Part shown: piece after piece, positions 23,913 through 32,728 of the stretch
Numbering within the stretch: the first letter of the stretch is position 1
How the letters are laid out: the number at the start of each line of letters is the position of its first letter
Source of the DNA: Actinobacteria bacterium 69-20
GTDB lineage: Bacteria; Actinomycetota; Actinomycetes; Mycobacteriales; Nakamurellaceae
Length of the DNA: 64,000 nucleotides
NCBI GenBank assembly: GCA_001897425.1
Contig: MKSW01000038.1
Span: forward strand, 1-64,000
Reading direction: 5' to 3'
Notes under the pieces: model-generated
Told to the model about the DNA's origin: nothing
Seen by the model: only the letters and a program-made list of their open reading frames with translations
Databases searched by the model: none
Program-made: the position numbers and the translations under genes

Positions 23913-25334
23913 TCAGATCGCCGTCGGGCGCCGCTTCGCGAAGCCCGTCACAGCCTCGAAACCCGCTGCCAGGCCGAGCAATTCGCGTTCACCGCGGTGC
24001 CTCCCCACGAACTGCACTCCGACCGGGGTGCCGGCGGAGCAGAAGCCGGCCGGCATCGCAATCGCCGGATGGCCCGTCACCGTCACGTGGCAGACGGCTC
24101 GCATCCAGCCGAGGTAGTCCGGCTGCTGTTCCCCCGCAACGGTTTCCGGGTATTGGATGTCGGCGGGAAAGGCCGGCAGCGGGGAGACCGGCAGCAGAAC
24201 AGCGTCATATCCGGTGAGAAACTCGCGCATGCGGTGGAACAATTGCGTGCGCAGCACCGCCGCGCGGCCCACCTGCGGTCCGGTGAGGGTGCGCCCGGCT
24301 TCCATGTTCGCGTACAGGCTCGGTCGAACCTTGTCGCGGTAGCTGTCCAGGAACTCGCCGAGCGTCGCCTCGAACTGCCAGGCCCGCAGCGTGCGGAAGC
24401 ACTCGTCGGCCCCGGTGAAATCGGGGCATGCCTCTTCCACGTCGGCGCCGGCGTCCTCGCAGAAAGCCGCTGCCGCACGGACGATCTCGGCCACCTCGGG
24501 CTCCACCTGCACCGCGCCGCCGAGGTCCACCGAGAACGCGATCCGCTTGCCGCGCATACCGCCGTCGGGTACCTGCGCGAAGACCACGCCGGGCTCCTCC
24601 AGCGAAATCGGCGAGCGGCGATCGGGCCCGGCCATCACCGAGAGCAACAGCGCCACATCGGCCACGGTCCGACCCATCGGGCCCGACACCGACAGTCCCG
24701 CAAAGGAATCCCCGGCCGGGTACACCGGGACGCGGCCGGCCGACGGCCGCAGGCCGATCACATTGCAGTACCCGGCGGGCAGGCGGAGCGACCCGCCCAT
24801 GTCATTACCGTCGGCGATCGGGTGCATGCCGGCGGCCAGCGCGGCGGCCGCCCCGCCGGAGGAGCCGCCAGCCGTGACGGAGAGGTCGTACGGGTTGCGG
24901 GTGATGCCGAAGACCTCGTTGAACGTGTTCCCGCCGGCGGCGAACTCGGGAATGTTGGTCTTGCCGAGCGTCACGACGCCGGCCGCCTTCATGCGCTCGA
25001 CCACCACATCGTCCTGGTCCGGGACGAAGTCGCGCCGGGCGACCGAGCCGAAGGTCGTCACGATGCCCTTCGTGAGGTGATTGTCCTTGAACGCCACCGG
25101 AAGTCCGTGCAGCGGCCCGAGGAACTCGCCGCGCGCGGCCGCGTCGTCGGCCGCCTGCGCCTGCGCCTGCGCGAGCTCCGTGGTGTGCGTGACGATGGCG
25201 TTGACGGCGGGGTTCACGGCGTTGATGCGGTCCAGGTGTGCCTGCAACAGCTCGCGCGCGGAGATCTCCTTCGCGCGCAACATCGCCTCCAGCACGGTGG
25301 CCGGTCGGTAGCACAGCTCGTCCGCTGACGCCAT
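23913..25334 (-). CDS. Amidase signature enzyme
   Basis: The 473-residue protein belongs to the amidase signature family, which hydrolyses amides with a Ser-cisSer-Lys triad. It shows LPVAFKDNHL with the catalytic Lys (~residue 84), TAGGSSGGAAAALAAGM with the cis-Ser, and MGGSLRLPA, where most members have GGSIRxPA. The substrate cannot be told; GatA-type partners are absent. The ATG follows GAAGGAGC. The codons for YDAVL contain an exact copy of the dispersed 13-mer (24197-24209), probably by chance. Confidence 0.88.
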   Translation of the reverse strand: MASADELCYRPATVLEAMLRAKEISARELLQAHLDRINAVNPAVNAIVTHTTELAQAQAQAADDAAARGEFLGPLHGLPVAFKDNHLTKGIVTTFGSVARRDFVPDQDDVVVERMKAAGVVTLGKTNIPEFAAGGNTFNEVFGITRNPYDLSVTAGGSSGGAAAALAAGMHPIADGNDMGGSLRLPAGYCNVIGLRPSAGRVPVYPAGDSFAGLSVSGPMGRTVADVALLLSVMAGPDRRSPISLEEPGVVFAQVPDGGMRGKRIAFSVDLGGAVQVEPEVAEIVRAAAAFCEDAGADVEEACPDFTGADECFRTLRAWQFEATLGEFLDSYRDKVRPSLYANMEAGRTLTGPQVGRAAVLRTQLFHRMREFLTGYDAVLLPVSPLPAFPADIQYPETVAGEQQPDYLGWMRAVCHVTVTGHPAIAMPAGFCSAGTPVGVQFVGRHRGERELLGLAAGFEAVTGFAKRRPTAI

Positions 25335-25498
25335 GGAACGCTCCTTCGTGGTCATGCTTCGTGGTGGTGCCGGTCCGCAATGCCGGCCCGCGACGAGGAT
25401 GCCGGCCTACCGATCCAGCATGAGCGATCCGGCGCCGCGGCGCATCGGCAAGCACTGCCAACCATCGGGCGCGCCGCTGCGGAACCGGCACCACCCGA

Positions 25499-25511
25499 GA
25501 ACATCGTCATA
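25499..25511 (+). repeat. Dispersed motif copy (exact)
   Basis: GAACATCGTCATA is followed by GGCGGTGGAACGGCG as in the long form. CCACC (25491-25495) and GGTGG (25515-25519) flank it as a 5-bp inverted pair. Confidence 0.8.
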
Positions 25512-25584
25512 GGCGGTGGAACGGCGCCCGGGCCCGGAACGCCGCGAGAGCATCCGGCGGTGTGCCAGGCTGGATGCCGTGCGC

Positions 25585-26859
25585 ATGCAATTCACGTCCG
25601 GTCCCGACCCGATGGACCTGCTGACGTTGCCGTGGTCGACGCCGCTCGCCGACTGGCCGGCGCACCTGCTTGTCAGTCTGCCGCGCGGAATCTCCCGGCA
25701 CGTGGTTCGTTTCGCGAAGATCGGCGGGATTGTCTATGCGATCAAGGAGATTAATCAGCAGCTCGCCGAACACGAGTTCGAGCAATTGCGGGCGCTCGCC
25801 CGTGCCGGTGTGCCGGTGGTGGAGGCCGTCGGCGTGGTCGCGAACCGCACCTCACCCGACGGCGAGCCGTTGGACGCGGCGCTCGTCACGAAACACCTGC
25901 GGTTCTCGCTCCCCTACCGGGCGCTGTTCTCGCGGCGGCTCGATCCGGACCTGGAGCCGAAGCTGCTCGACGCGCTCGCGGAGCTGCTGGTCCGGCTGCA
26001 CCTCGCCGGTTTCGCGTGGGGCGATTGTTCGCTCTCCAACACGCTTTTCCGCCGCGACGCGGGGGCGCTCGCCGCTTACCTGGTGGACGCCGAGACCGGG
26101 CAGATCCGTACGCAGCTCTCTCCCGGGCAGCGCCAGCACGACCTGGACATCGCCGAAACCAATTTGGCAGGTGAGCTTCTCGACCTGGAGTCGTCCGGTC
26201 TGCTGCCGGCCGGGGTCGATCCGATCGAAACCGCGCAGTCCGTACTCGACCGCTACACGAAGCTATGGGCCGAGCTCACCGCGCCGCAGACCGTGGGCGA
26301 CAACGAGTGGTGGCGCATCGAACAACGCCTGCGCCGGCTCAACGACCTCGGCTACGACGTCGCGCAACTCGACGTGACGGAGGCGGAGGACGGCGAGGGC
26401 GACGGTGCTGCCGGCGGGCCGCACGTGATGGTGCAGACGCAGGTCGTCGAGGCCGGGCACCATCGCCGGCGGCTGCGGGCGCTCACCGGCCTGGACGTGG
26501 TCGGCGAGAACCAGGCGCGGCGCATCCTGAACGACCTCGACACGTTCCGCAGCAAAGCCGTGATGCCGGAGACGCAGGCCGACGAGGACACCGTAGCCCG
26601 GCATTGGATGACGGACGTGTTCCAACCCGTCATCGAGGCCATACCGCCCGAACTGGTCGAAAAGCTGGAGCCCGCAGAGGTTTTCCACGAGGTGCTGGAG
26701 CATCGCTGGTTCCTGTCCGAGGCGGCCGGGCACGAGGTGTCGATGGCCGACGCGACCCGCTCTTACATGACCTCGGTGCTACCGTTCCGGCCGAACGAAC
26801 AGGCGGTGCTGGAGCCCGATCTGCTGGGCCTCGGCATGCTGGAGGCCGCAGACGATTAA
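25585..26859 (+). CDS. DUF4032 protein with kinase-like N-terminus
   Basis: The 424-residue protein has an N-terminal part like lipopolysaccharide kinases: GGIVYAIKEINQQLAEHEFE with a candidate ATP-binding Lys, and AGFAWGDCSLSNTLFRRDAG, which resembles the H/G-D-x4-N catalytic loop. The C-terminal DUF4032 region begins after NDLGYDVAQLDV and includes GHHRRRLRALTGLDV. The family is conserved in Actinobacteria, with no proven substrate. ATG 25585 is preferred; GTG 25579 is an in-frame alternative. Confidence 0.85.
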   Translation: MQFTSGPDPMDLLTLPWSTPLADWPAHLLVSLPRGISRHVVRFAKIGGIVYAIKEINQQLAEHEFEQLRALARAGVPVVEAVGVVANRTSPDGEPLDAALVTKHLRFSLPYRALFSRRLDPDLEPKLLDALAELLVRLHLAGFAWGDCSLSNTLFRRDAGALAAYLVDAETGQIRTQLSPGQRQHDLDIAETNLAGELLDLESSGLLPAGVDPIETAQSVLDRYTKLWAELTAPQTVGDNEWWRIEQRLRRLNDLGYDVAQLDVTEAEDGEGDGAAGGPHVMVQTQVVEAGHHRRRLRALTGLDVVGENQARRILNDLDTFRSKAVMPETQADEDTVARHWMTDVFQPVIEAIPPELVEKLEPAEVFHEVLEHRWFLSEAAGHEVSMADATRSYMTSVLPFRPNEQAVLEPDLLGLGMLEAADD

Positions 26860-27219
26860 CAGAGCAGATTGATACAGCAGACTGACGCAGCGGATTGGCG
26901 CCGGTGATCGTGCGCCGCGCGGGCCGGACCATCGAGTATGACGATGTTCTCGTGCTCGGGCTTCGTTCGTAACGGGGCAGCCCCTGAGCAGGATCGGCGC
27001 GAGAGCGGATGACGGACCCTGCGCCGAATGCGGGTATCCATGGTCAGACGCAGTGCAACGAAACGGGTTGCGCCAGTGTGACAACTTCCGCGGTCGCACG
27101 GCAAAGGGAGGCCGAGGGGCCCGCCGGGCCGCATAATAAGACGGACCGGGCGGCGCGCTCGGACAACGGTTGATGGCGGAATACTCAAGGGGCTGCCGTC
27201 TTTACGGGTGGGATGAGCT
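26860..27219. other. Intergenic stretch of 360 bp with one motif copy
   Basis: It holds the dispersed motif at 26937 and a moderately AT-rich patch with CATAATAAGACGG near 27135. The latter could hold the acyltransferase promoter. No gene seen. Confidence 0.35.
26937..26949 (-). repeat. Dispersed motif copy (exact)
   Basis: TATGACGATGTTC on the plus strand (GAACATCGTCATA on the minus) downstream of the DUF4032 gene. Confidence 0.8.
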
Positions 27220-29685
27220 GTGCAGGTTGACGTGGCGCCGACGCCGGCGTCCACCGGAACCCAGCACGGTGCTGCACGCGAAGCGCGAACAGCGTCATAC
27301 CCGAAAGGCGCAGACCAACCGGCGGCCGGGGATCACCCAGCCACCGATCACCCAGCGACAGATCACCCGAACGAGGCGGCTCCTCGGACGAAACGATGGA
27401 TCCCGGGCCTCGACGGCCTGCGGGCCATCGCCGTGATCGCGGTGGTGCTGTTCCACCTGAACCCCGACTATCTGTCCGGAGGCTTCCTCGGCGTCGACCT
27501 GTTCTTCGTGATCAGCGGGTATCTCATTACGCGCCTGCTGGTCGCCGAGCATCAGCGCACCGGGCGGATCTCGATCGGGCGGTTCTACCTGCGGCGCGCG
27601 CGGCGGCTGTTGCCGGCTGTCGCGCTGCTGCTCGCTGTGGTCTCTGTCGCCGGCGGCCTGATCTGGCGCGACCAGCGGCCGACCCTTGCCGGGGGTCTGT
27701 TCTCGTCGATGGGCTACGTCACGAACTGGTGGCTGATCGGCGATCACCAGTCGTACTTCGTGGCGATGGGCCGGCCGCCGATGCTGCAGCACCTGTGGTC
27801 GCTCGCGATCGAGGAGCAGTACTACCTGCTGTGGGCGCCCGCGGTGCTGGTGCTGACGGGCGCGTGGTTCGCTTGCCGGCGGATCCTGGCTCGGGTGCGC
27901 GGGCCGGTGTTGCTGGCAGGCGTCGCGGTGCTGCTGGCGGTGGCGTCGGCGGCGGCCATGGCCGCGATCGCAATCGCGACAAACGTTCCCTATCAGGCGG
28001 ATTCGTCCCGGGTGTACTTCGGGACCGATACGCATGCAATGGGCCTGCTGCTCGGTTCCGCGGCCGGGGCGTTGGCGGCGTTGCCGTGGCGATCGCTGCG
28101 GCGCCGGGTGCCGCGATGGGTGCGGCCCGCGTGGCGCTCGACGTGGGCCACGCGCCCGCTGCTGCCGCGTTGGATCGTCGGTGACGCCGTTCGGAAACCG
28201 TTGTCGCCCTGGGTGACCGATGCGCTGGCTGTGGCCGGGCTGGCCGGTGTCGTCTGGTTCTTCCTGTCGATCGACGAGTACGTACCGTGGCTGTACCGCG
28301 GCGGGTTCTTGGTGTTCGCGGCCGTCGCGGTGGTGGTGGTCGCCTGCGCGGCGCGGCCGGACGGGCACATCGGCCGGGTGCTCGACACCCCGCCGCTCAA
28401 GTGGATCGGTGAACGCTCCTACGGGATTTACCTCTGGCATTGGCCGGTCTTCGTCGTGACCCGCCCGATGATCGACGTCCAGGGGCCGGCGTGGCTGATC
28501 GATATCACCCGCGCCGCGCTCGCGGTGACGATCGCGGCCGCGAGCTACCGGTACCTGGAGCTGCCCGTCCGCGAAGGCCGGTTCCTCGCGTCGCTGCGGA
28601 CGACGTGGCGCCTCCGGGCCGCTCGTCGTGCGGCGGCTGCCCGCCCCGTCGCTCGCTCCGCCGGTCGCCCCGCCGGTCGCCCCGTTGCACGAATCGGCGC
28701 CCCGGGCCGACACTGGGCGATGCCGGCCCTCGTAACCGGGTGCATGGCCGTGCTCATCGCCGCGCATCTGTCCGCCATCCAGCAGCCCGCGTGGGCCGGA
28801 TCCGTTCCGTCGGCCGCACTGCCCTTGCCGGGCGTCGCGCCCAGCCTGCCAGCGGGCGTGCCCGACAGCGACCCCGACCCGGACACCGGGTCCGCAGGTG
28901 CGTCGCCGTCGGAGGTGACATCGGCCCTGTCGGCGGCGGTATCGCCGACAGCGGGGCCGATAGTGGGGACGGCCGGGGCCTCCGGCGGGCGAGCCGAAGG
29001 GGACACGACCGGGGCTCCGGGAGCGGCGTCATCGAGGGCGCCATCGACCGTGTCATCAACTGTGTCATCAACTGCAGTGGCCCCCGTGATTCCTCCGAGC
29101 TCTGTCGGCCCGACGGCGTCCGCAACGACCTCATCCACCACTCACGTCGCTACGTCCACCGGCGGGTCCACCACCGTCGCACCCACCACCGCCCCCGCGC
29201 CACCCCCACCAGCGAAGTCGAACGCCAAGGTGAGCGCCTTCGGTGATTCCGTGTTGCTAGGTGCCGCCCCGGCCGTCAAGGCGGCGGTCGGTTCGCTGTC
29301 GCTCGACGCTGTCGTGGGCCGTCAGGCCTGGGACACGCTGGCCGACGTCGCCACCGCCGAAAAGGCCGGAAAACTTGCGCCGATAGTGCTGATCCATACG
29401 GGCAACAACGGCATCATCTCGCCGAAACAGCTTGCGGCAACGCTGGCGTCGCTCGCGAGCCGGACGAAGGTGATCGTGATGAACGACCACGTGGACCGGA
29501 CCTGGCAGGGACCGAACAATCGGACCATCGCGTCGATGACGGGCCATTACCCGAACGTCGTCATAGTCGATTGGAACGCCGCCGCGGCCGCGCACCCCAG
29601 CTGGTTCGGGCCCGATGGGATTCACGTCAATCCGTCCGGCGCCCAGGGATATGCGGCGCTCGTCGCGGCTGCCATCGCGAGCTGA
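27220..29685 (+). CDS. Acyltransferase 3 (OafA/YrhL) with SGNH-like domain
   Basis: The 821-residue protein is a multi-spanning O-acyltransferase. From about residue 60 it shows GLDGLRAIAVIAVVLFHLNP, DLFFVISGYLITRLL, GRFYLRRARRLLPAVALLL, LQHLWSLAIEEQYYLLWAP and SYGIYLWHWPVFV, the family's membrane core. After a long Thr/Ser/Pro linker (about 520-670) follows a periplasmic SGNH-type domain: VSAFGDSVLLGAAPA, HTGNNG and a C-terminal GPDGIHVNPSGAQGY with the D-x-x-H pair. Such enzymes acetylate wall polysaccharides or glycolipids. The GTG start at 27220 is tentative: the first 55 residues are disordered and contain the dispersed motif (27287) read as ARTASYP. Confidence 0.9.
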   Translation: MQVDVAPTPASTGTQHGAAREARTASYPKGADQPAAGDHPATDHPATDHPNEAAPRTKRWIPGLDGLRAIAVIAVVLFHLNPDYLSGGFLGVDLFFVISGYLITRLLVAEHQRTGRISIGRFYLRRARRLLPAVALLLAVVSVAGGLIWRDQRPTLAGGLFSSMGYVTNWWLIGDHQSYFVAMGRPPMLQHLWSLAIEEQYYLLWAPAVLVLTGAWFACRRILARVRGPVLLAGVAVLLAVASAAAMAAIAIATNVPYQADSSRVYFGTDTHAMGLLLGSAAGALAALPWRSLRRRVPRWVRPAWRSTWATRPLLPRWIVGDAVRKPLSPWVTDALAVAGLAGVVWFFLSIDEYVPWLYRGGFLVFAAVAVVVVACAARPDGHIGRVLDTPPLKWIGERSYGIYLWHWPVFVVTRPMIDVQGPAWLIDITRAALAVTIAAASYRYLELPVREGRFLASLRTTWRLRAARRAAAARPVARSAGRPAGRPVARIGAPGRHWAMPALVTGCMAVLIAAHLSAIQQPAWAGSVPSAALPLPGVAPSLPAGVPDSDPDPDTGSAGASPSEVTSALSAAVSPTAGPIVGTAGASGGRAEGDTTGAPGAASSRAPSTVSSTVSSTAVAPVIPPSSVGPTASATTSSTTHVATSTGGSTTVAPTTAPAPPPPAKSNAKVSAFGDSVLLGAAPAVKAAVGSLSLDAVVGRQAWDTLADVATAEKAGKLAPIVLIHTGNNGIISPKQLAATLASLASRTKVIVMNDHVDRTWQGPNNRTIASMTGHYPNVVIVDWNAAAAAHPSWFGPDGIHVNPSGAQGYAALVAAAIAS
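27287..27299 (+). repeat. Dispersed motif copy (exact) at the acyltransferase N-terminus
   Basis: GAACAGCGTCATA followed by CCCG lies inside the annotated N-terminal coding part of the acyltransferase; it may really be upstream of the true start. Confidence 0.75.
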
Positions 29686-29745
29686 CGCGACGGGCGTGGA
29701 CAGGGCCGGTCCAGTTCGGAGCCAGCCGACTCCAGGTCAGTTCGG

Positions 29746-30180
29746 TCAGTTCGCGGGAGGTTCCAAGACGAAGACCGGGATCGTCCGATCGGTCTTCGTC
29801 GCATAGTCGGCGTAGGGCGGGAAGGCGGAAACGGCTCGCTCCCACCAGGTCTCGCGCTCGGCGCCGGACACTTCACGGGCGCGCAGGCGCAGGTGCTTCG
29901 GCCCGTCCTGCAGTTCTAGGTCGGGGTGCGCGACCAGGTTGTAATACCAGACCGGGTGCTGCGGCGCGCCACCCTTGGAGGCCACCGCCACATAACGGCC
30001 GTCATGTTCCACGCGCATCACCGGCGTCTTGCGGATCTTCCCCGTCCTCGCGCCGCGCGTCTTCAGCAGGACCACCGGCAAGCCCTGCATGGTGGTGCCC
30101 TCGGTGCCGCCGGACGACTCGTACAGCGCAACCTGATCGGCGACGTACTGGTTGGGGCTCGGGAGATAATCGGCGTCCAT
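29746..30180 (-). CDS. Ddn-type F420-dependent nitroreductase/oxidoreductase
   Basis: The 144-residue protein matches the deazaflavin-dependent nitroreductase family: LPVVLLKTRGARTGKIRKTP, VMRVEHDGRYVAVASKGGAP and HPVWYYNLVAHPDLELQDG. These proteins bind reduced cofactor F420 and transfer hydride to quinones or other acceptors. The ATG at 30180 begins MDADYLPSPNQYVADQ; no good ribosome site is seen, and a longer frame would run into the tRNA gene. F420 use fits Mycobacteriales. Confidence 0.88.
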   Translation of the reverse strand: MDADYLPSPNQYVADQVALYESSGGTEGTTMQGLPVVLLKTRGARTGKIRKTPVMRVEHDGRYVAVASKGGAPQHPVWYYNLVAHPDLELQDGPKHLRLRAREVSGAERETWWERAVSAFPPYADYATKTDRTIPVFVLEPPAN

Positions 30181-30202
30181 GCTACGGACCAACGCGAACG
30201 TC

Positions 30203-30215
30203 CATGACGCTATTC
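30203..30215 (-). repeat. Dispersed motif copy (two mismatches)
   Basis: CATGACGCTATTC, followed by CGCGGCC, between the Ddn-type gene and tRNA-Thr. Confidence 0.5.
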
Positions 30216-30255
30216 CGCGGCCAGCCGCCCGGACTCGTTCGCCGCTGTGAAGCCG

Positions 30256-30331
30256 TGGAGCCGCCTGTCGGACTCGAACCGACCACCTACGCATTACAAG
30301 TGCGTTGCTCTACCGGATGAGCTAAGGCGGC
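30256..30331 (-). tRNA. tRNA-Thr (anticodon TGT), CCA encoded
   Basis: On the minus strand the sequence starts GCCGCCTTAGCTCATCCGG and ends GGCGGCTCCA. Acceptor GCCGCCT pairs with AGGCGGC, the anticodon stem is ACGCA/TGCGT around CTTGTAA, and the T arm has GGTTCGAGTCC. The anticodon TGT decodes ACA. The 3' CCA is encoded. Confidence 0.95.
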
Positions 30332-30383
30332 AAGGGCGCCGATCAGTCTATCGGCTCGACGGGTCCGGCGACACCGCGCTTCC

Positions 30384-30424
30384 CGGGTATGACGCTGCTC
30401 GCGGCGCGAGCGCCGTCATGCCGG
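30384..30424. repeat. Inverted pair of dispersed half-motifs
   Basis: GGGTATGACGCTGCTCGCG and GCGAGCGCCGTCATGCCGGG are inverted around a short centre. The pairing is CCGGGTATGACG with CGTCATGCCGGG, plus CTCGCG with CGCGAG; TATGACGCTGCTC at 30388-30400 is one base off the 13-mer consensus. Confidence 0.65.
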
Positions 30425-30463
30425 GTTCCCACGCGTCGATACGGCCGGGTCGAACGGCGGGGT

Positions 30464-30485
30464 GAGGAGGCACCGTGCCTTCCTC
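30464..30485. terminator. Hairpin downstream of the 30553-32241 gene
   Basis: GAGGAGGCAC and GTGCCTTCCTC form a ~10-bp stem with one bulge. A second small hairpin, TGCCTC-TGTG-GAGGCA, lies at 30515-30530. No U-tract follows either. Together they sit 22-90 bp after the surface-protein stop. Confidence 0.5.
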
Positions 30486-30552
30486 GCCCCGCCGAACGGG
30501 TGCTGCTGCGGCGCTGCCTCTGTGGAGGCATGGGCGTCGCGTCAGCGCTGCA

Positions 30553-32241
30553 TCAGTGCCGCTTCGGCTTTCGCCACCACATGCCGCCGATCGCCAACAG
30601 GAGCGCACCGCCACCGAGCAGTAGGAGCGCGAGGACGCTCATCTGCCAGGCCTTGACGCCGGTGTAAGACAGGCTCGAGACCTGCGTCGACTCGCCGAGC
30701 ACCTCGACCGTCGTGGTGGTGTGCGGCTTCACGATGACGCTGCTGGTCGTCGGTGTGATGCTGGACGACTCACCGCCCACGCAGACGACGTCCTCCGGCC
30801 TCACCGTGATCGTCGTGGTGCCGTCGGCGTTCCGCGACCAGCCGTCGGGCAGGTCTACCAACTGGTAGCCGCTGGCGGCCGTGGCCACGACCTTCACGTG
30901 GTCCGTTCCATTGCCGGTGACCACATAGCTGACTCCGGTTGCCGCGACCGTCGTCACCGTGATCTGACTGCCATGGGCACCGAGGAGGCACGAGGTGGTG
31001 ATCCCCGGGATCACTGGGATCGGGCCGGGCTCTGTCGGCGGATTGCTGGTAGGCGGCGGAGGTGGATTGCTCGAGGTCGTTGTCGGCGGGTTGTAGGTAT
31101 TCGTGAACGTACAGGTGACGTAATCCCACGGTCCGATGTCGACCTTGTTCCCATCGTGGACGATGTTCTCATCGCCGTTGATGGCCATTCGGAACGACGG
31201 GCGCAACCGCGTGCATTCCAATGCCGTTTGCTGGTAGTTCGGAAGGCCTCCCGATTCAGTCAGGGTATAGGTGCCGGGCAGAACGTCGAATTCGCTGCCG
31301 GAAGATCCGCTCACCGGCGTATTTCCGGCGGCGGACAACGTCCACGACGCGACCGATGTGGTCGTGTCGTTCGCGAGCTTCTTGATCAGGGTCAGATGCC
31401 CGGTCCGGCAACTGATGTCGTTCTCGATATCGATCTCGTTAGAGCCCGCCTTGAGCTGATAGCGACCCGAAGACTGGGCCGTCCAGACCGCGCTACCCGG
31501 ACGCCGTGCGCCGAGTCCTTCCTCGTTTGCCGGCCAGCAGTACCAGCCTTCTGGATACACAATGCCAGTCTCTTGGACATCGACCGTTTGGCCGGCGAGA
31601 TACCCGGAATAGGTCTGGCCCCAGCTGGCAACATTCCCGTCGATGGTGAGCCCGGCGGAGAACCCGAGTGCGACGGCCGCCTCGTTGGTGATGGCCTTTC
31701 CGCCGTTGATGACCCAGGTTTTGACGACGGTGACGGTCGCCGGATCAGTGACCTTCGTGTTCGTGATGGTGCACGAAACGGAAGCATCCTTCGGCGCCGT
31801 GTACGTGCCGCTAGCGTCGGGATTCAGCGACAGAACTTCCCTACCTTTCTTGTACGTGCATTGGGTCGCCGAAGTGTACTGACCCGTATTGCCGGAGCCG
31901 AGGGTCTCGCCGACCGTGAATGTGTACGCCCCGTCCTTCCAAATCGCCCATCCTGTCGCCTTGTTCGGTGTATCCGTCTGCGAAGCCGCCCCATTCGCTG
32001 TTGACGTCTGGGAGCCCGGCTTCTTGGTCGCGCCGTTGATGCTGATGACCGCCGTGTCATTCTTGACGCCATTCACCCAGATCTTCGTGAGGCTGACTGA
32101 GGGGTTGTACCCGTCCCCGTCCGCCGACGCGGCTGGGGCTGCCATGACCATGGCACCGACGACTGCCGCCACACCGATCAGTGAACCGAGGACTCGTCGC
32201 ACATGCTGTGGCCGGTGTAGATCCGGCCGTTTGCGCTTCAT
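30553..32241 (-). CDS. Wall-anchored SpaA-like surface protein
   Basis: The ATG follows GGCAGGAGGAGAAC. The 562-residue protein has a signal peptide with a basic start and GVAAVVGAMVMAAPAASADG, then repeated beta-sandwich units with KTWVINGGK, LTLIKKLAND and VTCTFTN, and a Pro/Thr-rich stretch. The C-terminus has SLSYTG, a ~20-residue hydrophobic helix and RKPKRH. This is a sortase-type sorting signal in which LSYTG replaces LPxTG (closer to the LAxTG used by class E sortases). It is probably a pilin-like or adhesive surface protein, related to the adhesin at 1-2838. No sortase gene is in the window. Confidence 0.82.
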   Translation of the reverse strand: MKRKRPDLHRPQHVRRVLGSLIGVAAVVGAMVMAAPAASADGDGYNPSVSLTKIWVNGVKNDTAVISINGATKKPGSQTSTANGAASQTDTPNKATGWAIWKDGAYTFTVGETLGSGNTGQYTSATQCTYKKGREVLSLNPDASGTYTAPKDASVSCTITNTKVTDPATVTVVKTWVINGGKAITNEAAVALGFSAGLTIDGNVASWGQTYSGYLAGQTVDVQETGIVYPEGWYCWPANEEGLGARRPGSAVWTAQSSGRYQLKAGSNEIDIENDISCRTGHLTLIKKLANDTTTSVASWTLSAAGNTPVSGSSGSEFDVLPGTYTLTESGGLPNYQQTALECTRLRPSFRMAINGDENIVHDGNKVDIGPWDYVTCTFTNTYNPPTTTSSNPPPPPTSNPPTEPGPIPVIPGITTSCLLGAHGSQITVTTVAATGVSYVVTGNGTDHVKVVATAASGYQLVDLPDGWSRNADGTTTITVRPEDVVCVGGESSSITPTTSSVIVKPHTTTTVEVLGESTQVSSLSYTGVKAWQMSVLALLLLGGGALLLAIGGMWWRKPKRH

Positions 32242-32633
32242 GTTCTCCTCCTGCCTTGACGTCGGCGCGGCGATCTCGCCGTACCGTTTCCGATCGGCGG
32301 TCGCCTCGCCCGGCAGGGCTCCGAAGACCCCTTCGTGTGGAGCGGCACGCTGATGAGTGTGTATCCCACTCCGCGTCACGAGGGAAGGGTCTAAAGGGTG
32401 AATCCGGACAACGGGAGAGTGACGTCACATGACGGAATAGTCAACTTGACGGACTGTCAGTGGCGATACGCACGAAGACCCGACGCATTCGTGTGTGATC
32501 AGTGACATATCAAGGATGCGCATGGAGGCCGAACGCATACTCCGAAGGCGTCACTATGAGGCGAATGCCGTCAGATCCGGCCGTCTACCGTGCATGCCAT
32601 CGCGGGGCGTCGGCAGCCACCGGGCAAAAGGGT
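32242..32633. other. Intergenic stretch, upstream of the surface protein gene
   Basis: It holds the promoter region of the 30553-32241 gene, with a less GC-rich patch containing GTGACGTCACATGACGGAATAG near 32420 (TGACGTCA is palindromic). No gene is visible. Confidence 0.35.
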
Positions 32634-32667
32634 GGGGCCGCGGATCGTGCGCGAGATCCGCGGCCCC
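32634..32667. terminator. 13-bp perfect hairpin, probable terminator
   Basis: GGGGCCGCGGATC and GATCCGCGGCCCC are perfectly inverted around an 8-nt loop (GTGCGCGA). It lies 62 bp downstream of the stop of the 32729-33547 gene (minus strand). No U-tract. Confidence 0.65.
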
Positions 32668-32728
32668 GTGTAGGAGGCCGGCACGCCCAACCATCGAACG
32701 CGCCGATATGAAGTTGTTGCGTTCGAGC

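Noticed and set aside
24197..24209. Exact dispersed 13-mer inside the amidase gene as an inserted element
   Set aside because: It encodes GYDAVLLP, the normal amidase sequence at this place, so no insertion is needed. It was still counted among exact copies.
29553..29565. GAACGTCGTCATA in the 27220 acyltransferase as a motif copy
   Set aside because: It encodes NVVIVDW, a natural strand in an SGNH-type domain, and differs from the consensus by one base; chance is enough.
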